DNA from: Xanthobacteraceae bacterium
GTDB taxonomy: Bacteria > Pseudomonadota > Alphaproteobacteria > Rhizobiales > Xanthobacteraceae
NCBI GenBank assembly: GCA_029266425.1
Contig: JAQSWY010000001.1
Location: forward strand, 248,001 to 312,000
Reading direction: 5' to 3'
DNA: 64,000 nt
Positions 57,531 through 64,000 of the stretch are shown piece by piece. The notes below the pieces were generated by a model. That model was not told the origin of the DNA. It saw only the letters and a program-made list of their open reading frames with translations, and searched no databases. The translations under genes and the position numbers were made by a program. Every line of letters begins with the position of its first letter. Position 1 is the stretch's first letter.

Positions 57531-58853
57531 ATGAAAATCAACTATCGAGCCCTTGGGCTCCTCGCCTTCGTGTGCCTGGCACTCGTCGGCCTCTACCTGC
57601 TCGCGCCGGACGCACACGCCATGGGCATCGTTGCCGCCACGGCTGCGGCCGGCGCCAGCGAAGCGGATCTCGCCCAGCTTGCCGTCGAGCTGAAGAAGGC
57701 GGCCGACGAGGTGAAGAAGCAGGCCGAGACCACGAACACCGAGATCAAGAACCTCGGTGTGGTCACCGCTGAGACCAAGAGGGCGGCCGATGAAGCTCTG
57801 ATCAAGCACAACGAACTGTCCGCCCGCCTCACCGAGATCGAGCAGAAGATGGTTCGCGGTGCCGCCGGGCCGGAGCGTCGCAAGACCCTCGGGGAGATGG
57901 TCACCGGCCATGACGATCTGAAGGCCTTCATCAAGGCCGGTGGCCGTGGCCGCGTGGCGATCCCGGTGAAGGCGATCATCTCGGCGCTCACCACCGATGC
58001 CGATGGCTCGGCCGGCGATCTGATCGTGCCGCAGCGTGTCGGCCTGCTCGCCACGCCGCAGCGTCGCATGACTATCCGCGATCTGCTGATGCCGGGTCGC
58101 ACCACCTCGAACGCGATCCAGTATCCGAAGGAGACCGGCTTCACCAACAGTGCGGCGACCGTCTCGGAAACCTCCGGTGCGGCCAAGCCGCAGTCTGAGA
58201 TCAAGTTCGATCTGGTGACCACGGCCGTCACCACGATCGCGCATTGGGTGCTCGCCACGAAGCAGATCCTCGACGATGTGCCCATGCTGCAGTCCTACAT
58301 CGACGGGCGCCTGCGCTATGGCCTCGCCTATGTCGAGGAGAACCAGCTTCTCAACGGCTCTGGCGCCGGCACCGATCTCAACGGCATCTATACGCAGGCC
58401 TCGGCCTACGCCGCGCCGATCGTTCCGACCGCCGCCGGCAACCTGACCAAGATCGATGTCATTCGCCTTGCCATCCTGCAGGCGTTCCTGGCTGAGTATC
58501 CGTCGAACGGCATCGTGATGCACCCGGCGGATTGGGCCGACATCGAGCTGACCAAGACCGATGACGGCGCGTATCTGTTCGCCAATCCGCAGGGCGGCAC
58601 CGAGCCGCGGCTGTGGCGCCTGCCTGTGGTCGAAACCCAGGCGATGACGATCGACAAGTTCCTGACCGGCGCCTTCAACATGGGCGCCCAGATCTTCGAT
58701 CGCGAAGATGCCACGGTCGAGATCTCGACCGAGGACAGCGACAACTTCCGCAAGAACCTCGTGACGATCCGCGCCGAGGAGCGTCTGGCGCTCGCGGTCT
58801 ATCGCCCCGAATCCTTCGTCAAGGGCGACTTCAGCGACGCGCTCGCCGCCTGA
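57531..58853 (+). CDS. Major capsid protein (HK97 fold) with an N-terminal hydrophobic extension
   Basis: The 440-residue protein has a coiled-coil delta/scaffold region (LAQLAVELKKAADEVKKQAE onwards) and then the HK97 core from about residue 140 (SAGDLIVPQRVGLLATPQRR, ending ERLALAVYRPESFVKGDF). Unusually, the first 30 residues are signal-like: LGLLAFVCLALVGLYLLAP then DAHA. AAGGAA precedes this ATG, and the internal ATG at 57621 has no ribosome site, so the extension is probably made. It would be removed with the delta domain by the protease. Confidence 0.92.
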   Translation: MKINYRALGLLAFVCLALVGLYLLAPDAHAMGIVAATAAAGASEADLAQLAVELKKAADEVKKQAETTNTEIKNLGVVTAETKRAADEALIKHNELSARLTEIEQKMVRGAAGPERRKTLGEMVTGHDDLKAFIKAGGRGRVAIPVKAIISALTTDADGSAGDLIVPQRVGLLATPQRRMTIRDLLMPGRTTSNAIQYPKETGFTNSAATVSETSGAAKPQSEIKFDLVTTAVTTIAHWVLATKQILDDVPMLQSYIDGRLRYGLAYVEENQLLNGSGAGTDLNGIYTQASAYAAPIVPTAAGNLTKIDVIRLAILQAFLAEYPSNGIVMHPADWADIELTKTDDGAYLFANPQGGTEPRLWRLPVVETQAMTIDKFLTGAFNMGAQIFDREDATVEISTEDSDNFRKNLVTIRAEERLALAVYRPESFVKGDFSDALAA

Positions 58854-58869
58854 TCGCCTTCCTGCAGCC

Positions 58870-58899
58870 AGCCTCCGGCTTCACCGCCGGAGGCTTTTT
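58870..58899 (+). terminator. Intrinsic terminator after the capsid gene
   Basis: AGCCTCCGGC-TTCACC-GCCGGAGGCT forms a perfect 10-bp stem followed by TTTTC, 17 bp past the stop. It may reduce transcription into the connector genes relative to capsid. Confidence 0.85.
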
Positions 58900-58916
58900 C
58901 ATGAAGGGACTGCACC

Positions 58917-59150
58917 ATGCGTCTCAAGGCTCTCGACCAGATGCACGTCAGTGCCGTGAAGTCCGACAGCCTGCGGCCCGGCGAGGAATTCGAGGTGTCC
59001 GACAGTATCGGCGCCGATCTCCTCAAGAGGCATCCCGGCAAGTTCGTCGAGCTTGGCCGCCGCGCCAAGGCCGAGGCAAAGCCCCGCAACAAGGCCGAGC
59101 CCGCTCCGTCCAACAAGTCCCCCACCAGGCGGAAGCCCTCCGCCGATTGA
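58917..59150 (+). CDS. Small phage structural-region protein
   Basis: The 77-residue protein begins MRLKALDQMHVSAVKSDSLR and ends with a Lys/Pro-rich tail (KAEPAPSNKSPTRRKPSAD). Small proteins here in HK97-like phages are often head fibres or connectors, but no family match is evident. Confidence 0.7.
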   Translation: MRLKALDQMHVSAVKSDSLRPGEEFEVSDSIGADLLKRHPGKFVELGRRAKAEAKPRNKAEPAPSNKSPTRRKPSAD

Positions 59151-59180
59151 GGCGCGTTCGCGCCGTGAAAGGAGCCTCCC

Positions 59181-59558
59181 GTGCGCCGCTTCAAGGTCAC
59201 CGTCACCACGGCTGCCGATGGCACCGCGACCGCCTATACCCCTCGCATCTCCGGCAAGATCCATCAGATCGAATACGTCAAGGATGGCGTGAACGGCTAC
59301 GCCAATGGCGTCGATTTCACCATCACCGGCGAGGCCACCGGCATCAACCTGTGGACCCAGGCGGACGTCAACGTCTCGGCCGTGGTCGCGCCGCGGTTGC
59401 CGACGCATTCGCAGGCCGGCGTCGCTTCGCTCTATGCCGCCGGCGGCACTGCCGTGCAGGACAAGATCGCGCTTGCCGGCGACCGGGTGAAGATCGTTCT
59501 CGCCCAGGGTGGCGCCGCCAAGGTCGGCGCCTTCCACGTCGTCTATGACGACGCCTGA
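59181..59558 (+). CDS. Phage structural protein of unknown function
   Basis: The 125-residue beta-rich protein starts with GTG at 59181 behind GAAAGGAG. RRFKVTVTTAADGTATAYTP and KIVLAQGGAAKVGAFHVVYD are seen in similarly placed proteins of GTA-like and siphovirus elements. It may be a virion decoration protein. Confidence 0.65.
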   Translation: MRRFKVTVTTAADGTATAYTPRISGKIHQIEYVKDGVNGYANGVDFTITGEATGINLWTQADVNVSAVVAPRLPTHSQAGVASLYAAGGTAVQDKIALAGDRVKIVLAQGGAAKVGAFHVVYDDA

Positions 59559-59572
59559 TCGGAGCTTGCGCG

Positions 59573-59842
59573 ATGGCCGTAAAGAGCACGCTCGATGCCT
59601 TGCGGGCGACAATGCCCGCAAGCCGGCTGCGGGTGGTAGCGCCTCACGCCGCGAACAATCTGCCGGATGGCGTGTGCGATGCGCTGTGGATCGGCGGGGC
59701 AGGGGACATCACTATCATCGCCGAGGATGACGTTGACGCGGTGACGCTGGTCGCTGTCGCGGCCGGCACCACCCTGCCGGTGCGCGCCAAGGCGGTTCGC
59801 GTCGCGGGCACCACGGCGACCAACATCGTGGCGCTCTACTGA
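59573..59842 (+). CDS. Spike-base-like phage protein
   Basis: The 89-residue protein has GAGDITIIAEDDVDAVTLVA and the end LPVRAKAVRVAGTTATNIVA, a pattern of the spike base family known from the Rhodobacter gene transfer agent. It probably contributes to head spikes. It abuts the connector gene at a shared base (TGATG). Confidence 0.65.
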   Translation: MAVKSTLDALRATMPASRLRVVAPHAANNLPDGVCDALWIGGAGDITIIAEDDVDAVTLVAVAAGTTLPVRAKAVRVAGTTATNIVALY

Positions 59843-60423
59843 TGATCAGCATCGTCGCCGCGGCTGCGGATCCTGTCGTCACGCTCGACGAAGCGAAGGC
59901 ACGCCTGCATATCGATCATGTGCATGATGATCTGCGGATACGCGGCTTGATCGAGGAGGCGACTGCCTTCGTGGCGGACCAGGCCAGCGTAGTGCTGGGC
60001 TCGTCAACGCTGGAACTCGGCCTAGCGGGATGGTCGCCTGAGGTGGCCATCCCGGCAAAGCCTGTGCGTACCATCGTCAATGTCCGCTATATCGATGCCG
60101 CCGGTATCGAGCAGACTGTGAATCCGGCGAACTATTATAGCCTGCCGACGGATCAGGGGGCGACACTCTACCTGCTCTCGACTTTCACCCGACCGACCTT
60201 GCGTTCGGAGCGCAAGGATGCGGTCAGGATCCGGTTCCAGTGCGGCTATGCCGCCGACGATGAAAACCCTAATTTCGCGCTGCCTCCTCAGGCACGCACC
60301 GCAATCCTTCTTCTGGTCGGCTCATGGTATCTCACGGCTGAGGACCACATCACCGGAACGATCGTTTCGGAACTGCCGATCGGAGTGGCCCGGCTACTCG
60401 CGCAACTGCGGGTGTACAGATGA
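59842..60423 (+). CDS. Head-tail connector protein (gp6-like)
   Basis: The 193-residue helical adaptor has VTLDEAKARLHIDHVHDDLR and IRGLIEEATAFVADQASVVL, the signature of HK97 gp6/SPP1 gp15-type connectors, and ends in PIGVARLLAQLRVYR. It docks on the portal. It overlaps the next gene by four bases. Confidence 0.87.
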   Translation: MISIVAAAADPVVTLDEAKARLHIDHVHDDLRIRGLIEEATAFVADQASVVLGSSTLELGLAGWSPEVAIPAKPVRTIVNVRYIDAAGIEQTVNPANYYSLPTDQGATLYLLSTFTRPTLRSERKDAVRIRFQCGYAADDENPNFALPPQARTAILLLVGSWYLTAEDHITGTIVSELPIGVARLLAQLRVYR

Positions 60424-60758
60424 TCGAGGGTGGCAAGCTCGATCGCCGTATCACGCTGTTGTCGACCAACTGCCAGGACTTCGGCCGTGACGAGTTCAAT
60501 GCGCCGATCAAGGGCGCGCCGGTCGCGCGGACGGTGTGGGCGGAGTATGCGCCGGTGTCGGATCGTGAGCGCTTCGCATCGGCCGAGGTGACGGCGAACC
60601 TGTCGGCGCGCTTCCGGATCCGCTGGAGCCCGGATGTCGCCGGCGTCTCGCCGACCTGGTGGCTGGAGTTCGAAGGGCGCACCTTCGACATCGTCGGCGC
60701 CAAGGAGATCGGGCGGCGAGAGGGCATCGAGATCACCGCGGCGGCGAGGGCCGAGTGA
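60420..60758 (+). CDS. Head closure (head-tail adaptor) protein
   Basis: The 112-residue beta-barrel protein has GKLDRRITLL at the N-terminus and FEGRTFDIVGAKEIGRREGI near the end, matching the SPP1 gp16/HK97 gp7-type stopper family. It starts within the overlap with the connector gene. Confidence 0.87.
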   Translation: MIEGGKLDRRITLLSTNCQDFGRDEFNAPIKGAPVARTVWAEYAPVSDRERFASAEVTANLSARFRIRWSPDVAGVSPTWWLEFEGRTFDIVGAKEIGRREGIEITAAARAE

Positions 60759-61306
60759 TGGTCGGCAAGCTGAGATATTCGGTCTCCGGCCTCAAGGAGC
60801 TGAGCGCCGGCCTTTCCGATCTGAGCAAGGCGGTGCAGAAGGGCGTTCTCAAGCGCACGCTGCTGAAGACCGGGAAACCGATGGCGGCCAAGGCCGCGCA
60901 GCTCGCGCCGAAGGACACGCACGATCTGGAAAACAGCATCATCCTCGCCGCGAAGACGATTGCGGAAATGGATGAGGGGCTGAAGGCCTATGGCGCCGTG
61001 CTGCGCTCGGGCGGATCCAAGGCCGCGGCAACTTCGGCGCTGCGGGCGGCGCGTCGGGCCGGCGGCACGAGCGACACCTTTGCAGAGGTCTATGTCGGCC
61101 CGGCGCGCGGCAGCAAGCGGCGGGCGATCAAGGCCATCGTGCAGGAGTTAGGCTCGGCGACGCAGGCGCCGCAGCCCTATCTGCGGCCCGCCCTCGCACA
61201 GACGCAAGGCGCCGTGCTCGATGGCATCGGCCGCGAGCTGGGCACCGAGATCGAGAAGGCGGCGCGGCGCGCGGCCAAGCGCAAGGCCAAGAAGGGGGGC
61301 GCGTGA
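60758..61306 (+). CDS. HK97 gp10-like tail completion protein
   Basis: The 182-residue protein has the family layout GLKELSAGLSDLSKAVQKGV, AKAAQLAPKDTHDLENSI and the C-terminal QPYLRPALAQTQGAVLDGIG, followed by a basic tail. The ATG at 60758 overlaps the preceding stop. It sits at the head-tail interface. Confidence 0.85.
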   Translation: MVGKLRYSVSGLKELSAGLSDLSKAVQKGVLKRTLLKTGKPMAAKAAQLAPKDTHDLENSIILAAKTIAEMDEGLKAYGAVLRSGGSKAAATSALRAARRAGGTSDTFAEVYVGPARGSKRRAIKAIVQELGSATQAPQPYLRPALAQTQGAVLDGIGRELGTEIEKAARRAAKRKAKKGGA

Positions 61307-61725
61307 TGGAAGAGGCGCTCGTCTCCCTCATGCTCGCCGACGCCGGCATTGGCGCCAGGCTCGGCGACCGGCTGCACTGGAACATCTATCCGCAGGGCAT
61401 CGGCTCACCGGCGGCGCGGCTCTCGCGCATCGGCGGAGCTGTCGGCTATCACATGGCCGGCTCTGACGGGCTCGATGGAGCCCAAGTGCAGATCGACGTT
61501 CGCGCCCGCGCGCCGAACGGCAATGACGCCGCGGGCTACAAGCTCGCCTCGGATGCCGCCAAGGCGGTCATTGCTCGTCTCTCCGGCTATCGCGGCGAGC
61601 ACGGCGGGGTGCGCTTCGGGGGCATCTTCCTCACCGCCGAGCGCTCCTACGCGGACAAGCCGGAAAGCCAGCTGTTCCACGTCGTCTCGCTCGATTTCGA
61701 CATCTGGTCGCGCACGGCCAGCTAA
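61306..61725 (+). CDS. DUF3168 tail terminator/completion protein
   Basis: The 139-residue protein starts MEEALVSLMLADAGIGARLG and contains RLHWNIYPQGIGSPAARLSR and LFHVVSLDFDIWSR, as in DUF3168 proteins. It caps the tail tube in siphoviruses and overlaps the gp10-like stop by one base. Confidence 0.85.
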   Translation: MEEALVSLMLADAGIGARLGDRLHWNIYPQGIGSPAARLSRIGGAVGYHMAGSDGLDGAQVQIDVRARAPNGNDAAGYKLASDAAKAVIARLSGYRGEHGGVRFGGIFLTAERSYADKPESQLFHVVSLDFDIWSRTAS

Positions 61726-61777
61726 GCGCCCGTCATCGCGCCGTGGGCAGGCGCTTCCATCAGCACCGGAGATCTCC

Positions 61778-62458
61778 ATGACCGACGCTTCGATCGGCTA
61801 TGGCAGCCTGTTTGAAATCTCGACCAATGGCGGCGGAGCGTGGACGGCAATAGCCGAAGTCACGAACATCACGCCTCCGACGTTCGCGATCGATGCGGTC
61901 GATGCCACACACATGCAGTCGCCGAACCGCGACCGCGAGTTCATCCCCGGCCTCAATGATCCCGGCGAGGCCTCGCTTGAGATGAACTTCCTGCCCGGCT
62001 CCGCAAGTGAGGCGCTGCTCCTCGGCGTGAAGGGCACCAAGGTGAAGTGCCGAATCACCTGGCCGAACGGCGTCAAGTTCGGCTTCGACGGCATTCTCAC
62101 CGGCTATGCGCCGGCGGCCCCCTTCGACGACAAGATGACCGCGACCGCCACCTTCAAGGTGACGGGCTCGGTGGTTGTCACCGCCGCTGCAGCGCCTGCG
62201 AACGTCATCAAGCCGGCCATTTCCGGCCTCGCCAAGGTCGGCCAGCCGTTGACCGCCTTGCCTGGTGAATGGAGCGGTGCGCCAACCTTCGCCTATCAGT
62301 GGAAGAAGGCGGGCGCGAATATTGCCGGCGCCAATGCCTCGACCTACACGCCGGTCGGCGGCGACGTGGGCGCCGCCATCACGGTGCTCGTCACAGCGTC
62401 GAATTCGGTCGGCCCCACGCCGGCCGAAAGCGCTGCGACCGCCAACGTCATCGCGTGA
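61778..62458 (+). CDS. Tail tube protein with a C-terminal Ig-like domain
   Basis: The 226-residue protein has an N-terminal tube domain of about 135 residues (GYGSLFEISTNGGGAWTAIA, EVTNITPPTFAIDAVDATHM). The C-terminal Ig-like domain has KPAISGLAKVGQPLTALPGE and YQWKKAGANIAGANASTYTP. Ig domains on tail tubes bind surface carbohydrate weakly and are dispensable in several phages. Confidence 0.88.
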   Translation: MTDASIGYGSLFEISTNGGGAWTAIAEVTNITPPTFAIDAVDATHMQSPNRDREFIPGLNDPGEASLEMNFLPGSASEALLLGVKGTKVKCRITWPNGVKFGFDGILTGYAPAAPFDDKMTATATFKVTGSVVVTAAAAPANVIKPAISGLAKVGQPLTALPGEWSGAPTFAYQWKKAGANIAGANASTYTPVGGDVGAAITVLVTASNSVGPTPAESAATANVIA

Positions 62459-62466
62459 GCACCGGC

Positions 62467-62844
62467 ATGATGGCGAACCCTCACCGGGGGCAGACGCCCC
62501 TGACGGTCGGCGAGAACACCTATCTGCTCTCGCTGAGCATGAACGCGATGTGCTCCCTTGAGGCACACCTCAACCTGCCCATCTTCAAGATCCTCCTGGA
62601 ACTCGATGTCATCGAGAAAAACCCGCTTAACATGCGCCTGAGCCTGCTGCGCTCGGTGCTGTGGGCGATGCTGCAGGATCACCAGCCTGCGGCAGGTATC
62701 AGGGATGCGGGCGACATCCTTGAAGTAGCTGGGCTCGAGGAGGCGTCGAAAGCCATCATGGTGGCCTCCACGATCGCGATGCCGATGCTCTCTCCCACGG
62801 CGGCGCGGAGCAGGGCTGCCCGCCCTCCGGAGGCGGGGGGCTGA
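62467..62844 (+). CDS. Tail assembly chaperone, short (zero-frame) form
   Basis: The 125-residue protein has VGENTYLLSLSMNAMCSLEA and FKILLELDVIEKNPLNMRLS, ending RPPEAGG-stop. Its position between tail tube and tape measure and the slippery sequence at its end identify it as the gpG-equivalent chaperone. ATG 62467 is preferred; GTG 62455 overlapping the tube stop is possible. Confidence 0.82.
   Translation: MMANPHRGQTPLTVGENTYLLSLSMNAMCSLEAHLNLPIFKILLELDVIEKNPLNMRLSLLRSVLWAMLQDHQPAAGIRDAGDILEVAGLEEASKAIMVASTIAMPMLSPTAARSRAARPPEAGG
62835..62841 (+). other. Programmed -1 frameshift site GGGGGGC
   Basis: In the zero frame the codons are gcG GGG GGC TGA. The heptamer fits X-XXY-YYZ and lies directly before the stop codon. 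Slipping back one base gives GGG GGG CTG and opens a frame of 103 codons to 63149. Confidence 0.75.
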
Positions 62845-63149
62845 CGGATCCTGCTCCGCTGCTCTCCGCCTGGGTTGCCGCCCGGCAGGATCCTGAGGTT
62901 TTCTGGCGGCTGACGCTACGCCAGATCCTCACTGTGCTCGACGGTGCGACAGAGCGGGACCGTCGCGACCACAATGACCGCGCTTGGCTGGCTTTCCAGA
63001 CAGCCGCGCTCACCCGCGCGAAGAAGATGACGCCCTTGAAGGATCTGCAGATCCGGCGGCGAGGCCCGCGGGCGCAGCAGACCATGGATGAGCAGATCGC
63101 TATCGCCCTCCAGTGGATGGCGGTTTCGAACGGTGTGCAGCGAAGATAG
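62841..63149 (+). CDS. Tail assembly chaperone, frameshift extension (T-equivalent)
   Basis: After the -1 slip the frame continues LTDPAPLLSAWVAARQDPEV, FWRLTLRQILTVLDGATERD and ends AVSNGVQRR-stop. It has no start codon of its own near the beginning, and FWRLTLRQI is typical of tail chaperone C-terminal parts. The fusion would be about 227 residues, corresponding to lambda gpGT, and would bind the tape measure protein. Confidence 0.75.
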   Translation: MTDPAPLLSAWVAARQDPEVFWRLTLRQILTVLDGATERDRRDHNDRAWLAFQTAALTRAKKMTPLKDLQIRRRGPRAQQTMDEQIAIALQWMAVSNGVQRR

Positions 63150-63396
63150 ACGACGCCGAGAGTAGCGCGGCCATGTAGACGATGGCGGCGAGGATTTCGT
63201 GCGTCACGGCCTTGCCAATGAAGACAATACCCGCAGCGACCGTCAGTAGAACGATCGATGTCACGATTGATATGCCGCTCTCCGCCGCGATCGACATCCA
63301 GAGCGGCGCGAAGAACCCAAAGGCGATAACCGCCGCAAGCACTAGACCGGACCAATTCCCAAGGCCCGGCAAAAACAAGTCCGTCGTCGGCGGCAT
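63100..63396 (-). CDS. Small membrane protein inserted antisense in the tail module (moron candidate)
   Basis: The 98-residue protein starts MPPTTDLFLPGLGNWSG at 63396 behind a strong GGGAGGGAC. It has three to four hydrophobic helices (GLVLAAVIAFGFFAPLWM, SIVTSIVLLTVAAGIVFIG, AAIVYMAALLSASSIFAA). Its 3' end overlaps the chaperone extension by 50 bp. Being opposite to the late operon, it needs its own promoter and could be expressed in the lysogen. Confidence 0.65.
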   Translation of the reverse strand: MPPTTDLFLPGLGNWSGLVLAAVIAFGFFAPLWMSIAAESGISIVTSIVLLTVAAGIVFIGKAVTHEILAAIVYMAALLSASSIFAAHRSKPPSTGGR

Positions 63397-63460
63397 GTGT
63401 CCCTCCCGCATCCCCTCGCAAGCCTAGCCATCCATCTCCCAAATCAAAAGTGGTGTCCGC

Positions 63461-64000
63461 ATGGCGAAGGGAACCGTAGTCGGCAGTCTGCTCGCCAAGC
63501 TCGGCATCGACGCTGCCGAGTATGAGGCGGGGCTCGACAAGGCCGATAGGGACGCGCAGGCGTGGAGCAAGAAGTTCAAATCCACGATGTCGACGACGGC
63601 AAGCTACGTCTCGGCAGCCGCGGCCGGCATCAAGGGTGCGATCCTCGGCATCGGCTTTGCCGGCGCCACGCAGGCGATCCGCGAGACGGTGGCCGCCATT
63701 GCCTCGCTCGGCGACGAGGCCAAGCGCTCCGGCCTCTCGCTCAAGGCATTTCAGGAATGGAAGTTCGTCGCCGAGCAGAACCGCATTGGCATCGACGCCA
63801 TGGTCGACGGCTTCAAGGAATTGAATCTGCGGGCCGACGAGTTCATCGCTACAGGTGGCGGCAGCGCCGCCGATGCGTTCCAGCGGCTCGGCTACAGCGC
63901 CGACGATCTGAAAGAGCGGCTGAAGGATCCCAGCGCACTGATGCTCGACATCATCGAGCGCCTGCGCCAACTCGACAGTGCGGCGCAGATCCGCATCTTC
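63461..64000 (+). CDS. Tail tape measure protein, 3' end cut by the window
   Basis: The first 180 residues are visible: MAKGTVVGSLLAKLGIDAAE, a hydrophobic stretch (YVSAAAAGIKGAILGIGFAG) and GLSLKAFQEWKFVAEQNRIG, typical of lambda-family tape measures. It sets tail length and is ejected into the host envelope. It continues beyond base 64000. Confidence 0.87.
   Translation, partial: MAKGTVVGSLLAKLGIDAAEYEAGLDKADRDAQAWSKKFKSTMSTTASYVSAAAAGIKGAILGIGFAGATQAIRETVAAIASLGDEAKRSGLSLKAFQEWKFVAEQNRIGIDAMVDGFKELNLRADEFIATGGGSAADAFQRLGYSADDLKERLKDPSALMLDIIERLRQLDSAAQIRIF

Overview
The window is GC-rich (clearly above 60 % by eye) DNA from an alphaproteobacterium of the order Hyphomicrobiales. The strongest taxonomic marker is a complete acpXL-type operon for very-long-chain fatty acid modification of lipid A, a hallmark of that order. 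Other markers are the psd-pssA pair, an Omp19-like lipoprotein, a DUF1127 protein and many intergenic hairpin repeats that can be read as 'PEVLGRRPSLEG'-like peptides. A Xanthobacteraceae-like host is plausible but not proven.

Host chromosome, about 1-37.2 kb. The window opens inside a molybdenum hydroxylase large subunit followed by its c-type cytochrome. An alkylation-damage block follows (ogt, a 2OG-Fe(II) oxygenase and ada), in which ada and the oxygenase share an almost identical 27-bp upstream element. Next come an orphan VapB-like antitoxin, phospholipid synthesis (psd, pssA), an Omp19-like lipoprotein, an SDR dehydrogenase, the chromate transporter ChrA, a LysR regulator divergent from an EamA exporter, and a rhodanese. 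A polyamine-type locus (two class III aminotransferases, a PuuA-like ligase and a PotF-like binding protein) precedes the leftward operon acpXL-fabZ-fabF2-fabF1-fabG-adh-lpxXL, which has a readable promoter. After a patch of toxin-antitoxin remnants comes the envelope pair alpha-2-macroglobulin/pbpC. Paired inverted hairpin repeats sit between most transcription units here, and none is seen after 36.6 kb.

Prophage, about 37.9 kb to the end of the window, where it is cut. The left part holds a choloylglycine-hydrolase pseudogene, an unrecognised secreted protein and then nuc-xis-int, which points to attL lying between about 37.2 and 38.8 kb. The lysogeny region has a leftward early operon (a GapR-like DUF2312 protein and small unknowns), a CI/LexA-like repressor, a Cro/YdaS-like gene that may be leaderless, and palindromic operators. 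The rightward early region carries a CII-like protein, a DnaA-domain-IV protein, an HNH nuclease, hicAB with its operator, a TSCPD protein, an orphan C5 cytosine methyltransferase and a lambda-O-like replication protein whose gene contains four evenly spaced hyphenated palindromes, a probable origin. The late region is a classical HK97-type siphovirus module: HNH, TerS, TerL, portal, protease, capsid, connectors, tail tube, tail chaperone with a programmed -1 frameshift, and tape measure.

The most unusual item is a 39-codon gene at 52751-52870, alone between its own promoter-like sequence and a terminator. Its N-terminus matches the lasso-peptide leader pattern (Y-x2-P-x-L-x3-G-x5-T), but its tail has no acidic ring-closing residue and no maturation enzymes lie nearby. 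It may be an orphan RiPP-like or signalling peptide carried by the phage.
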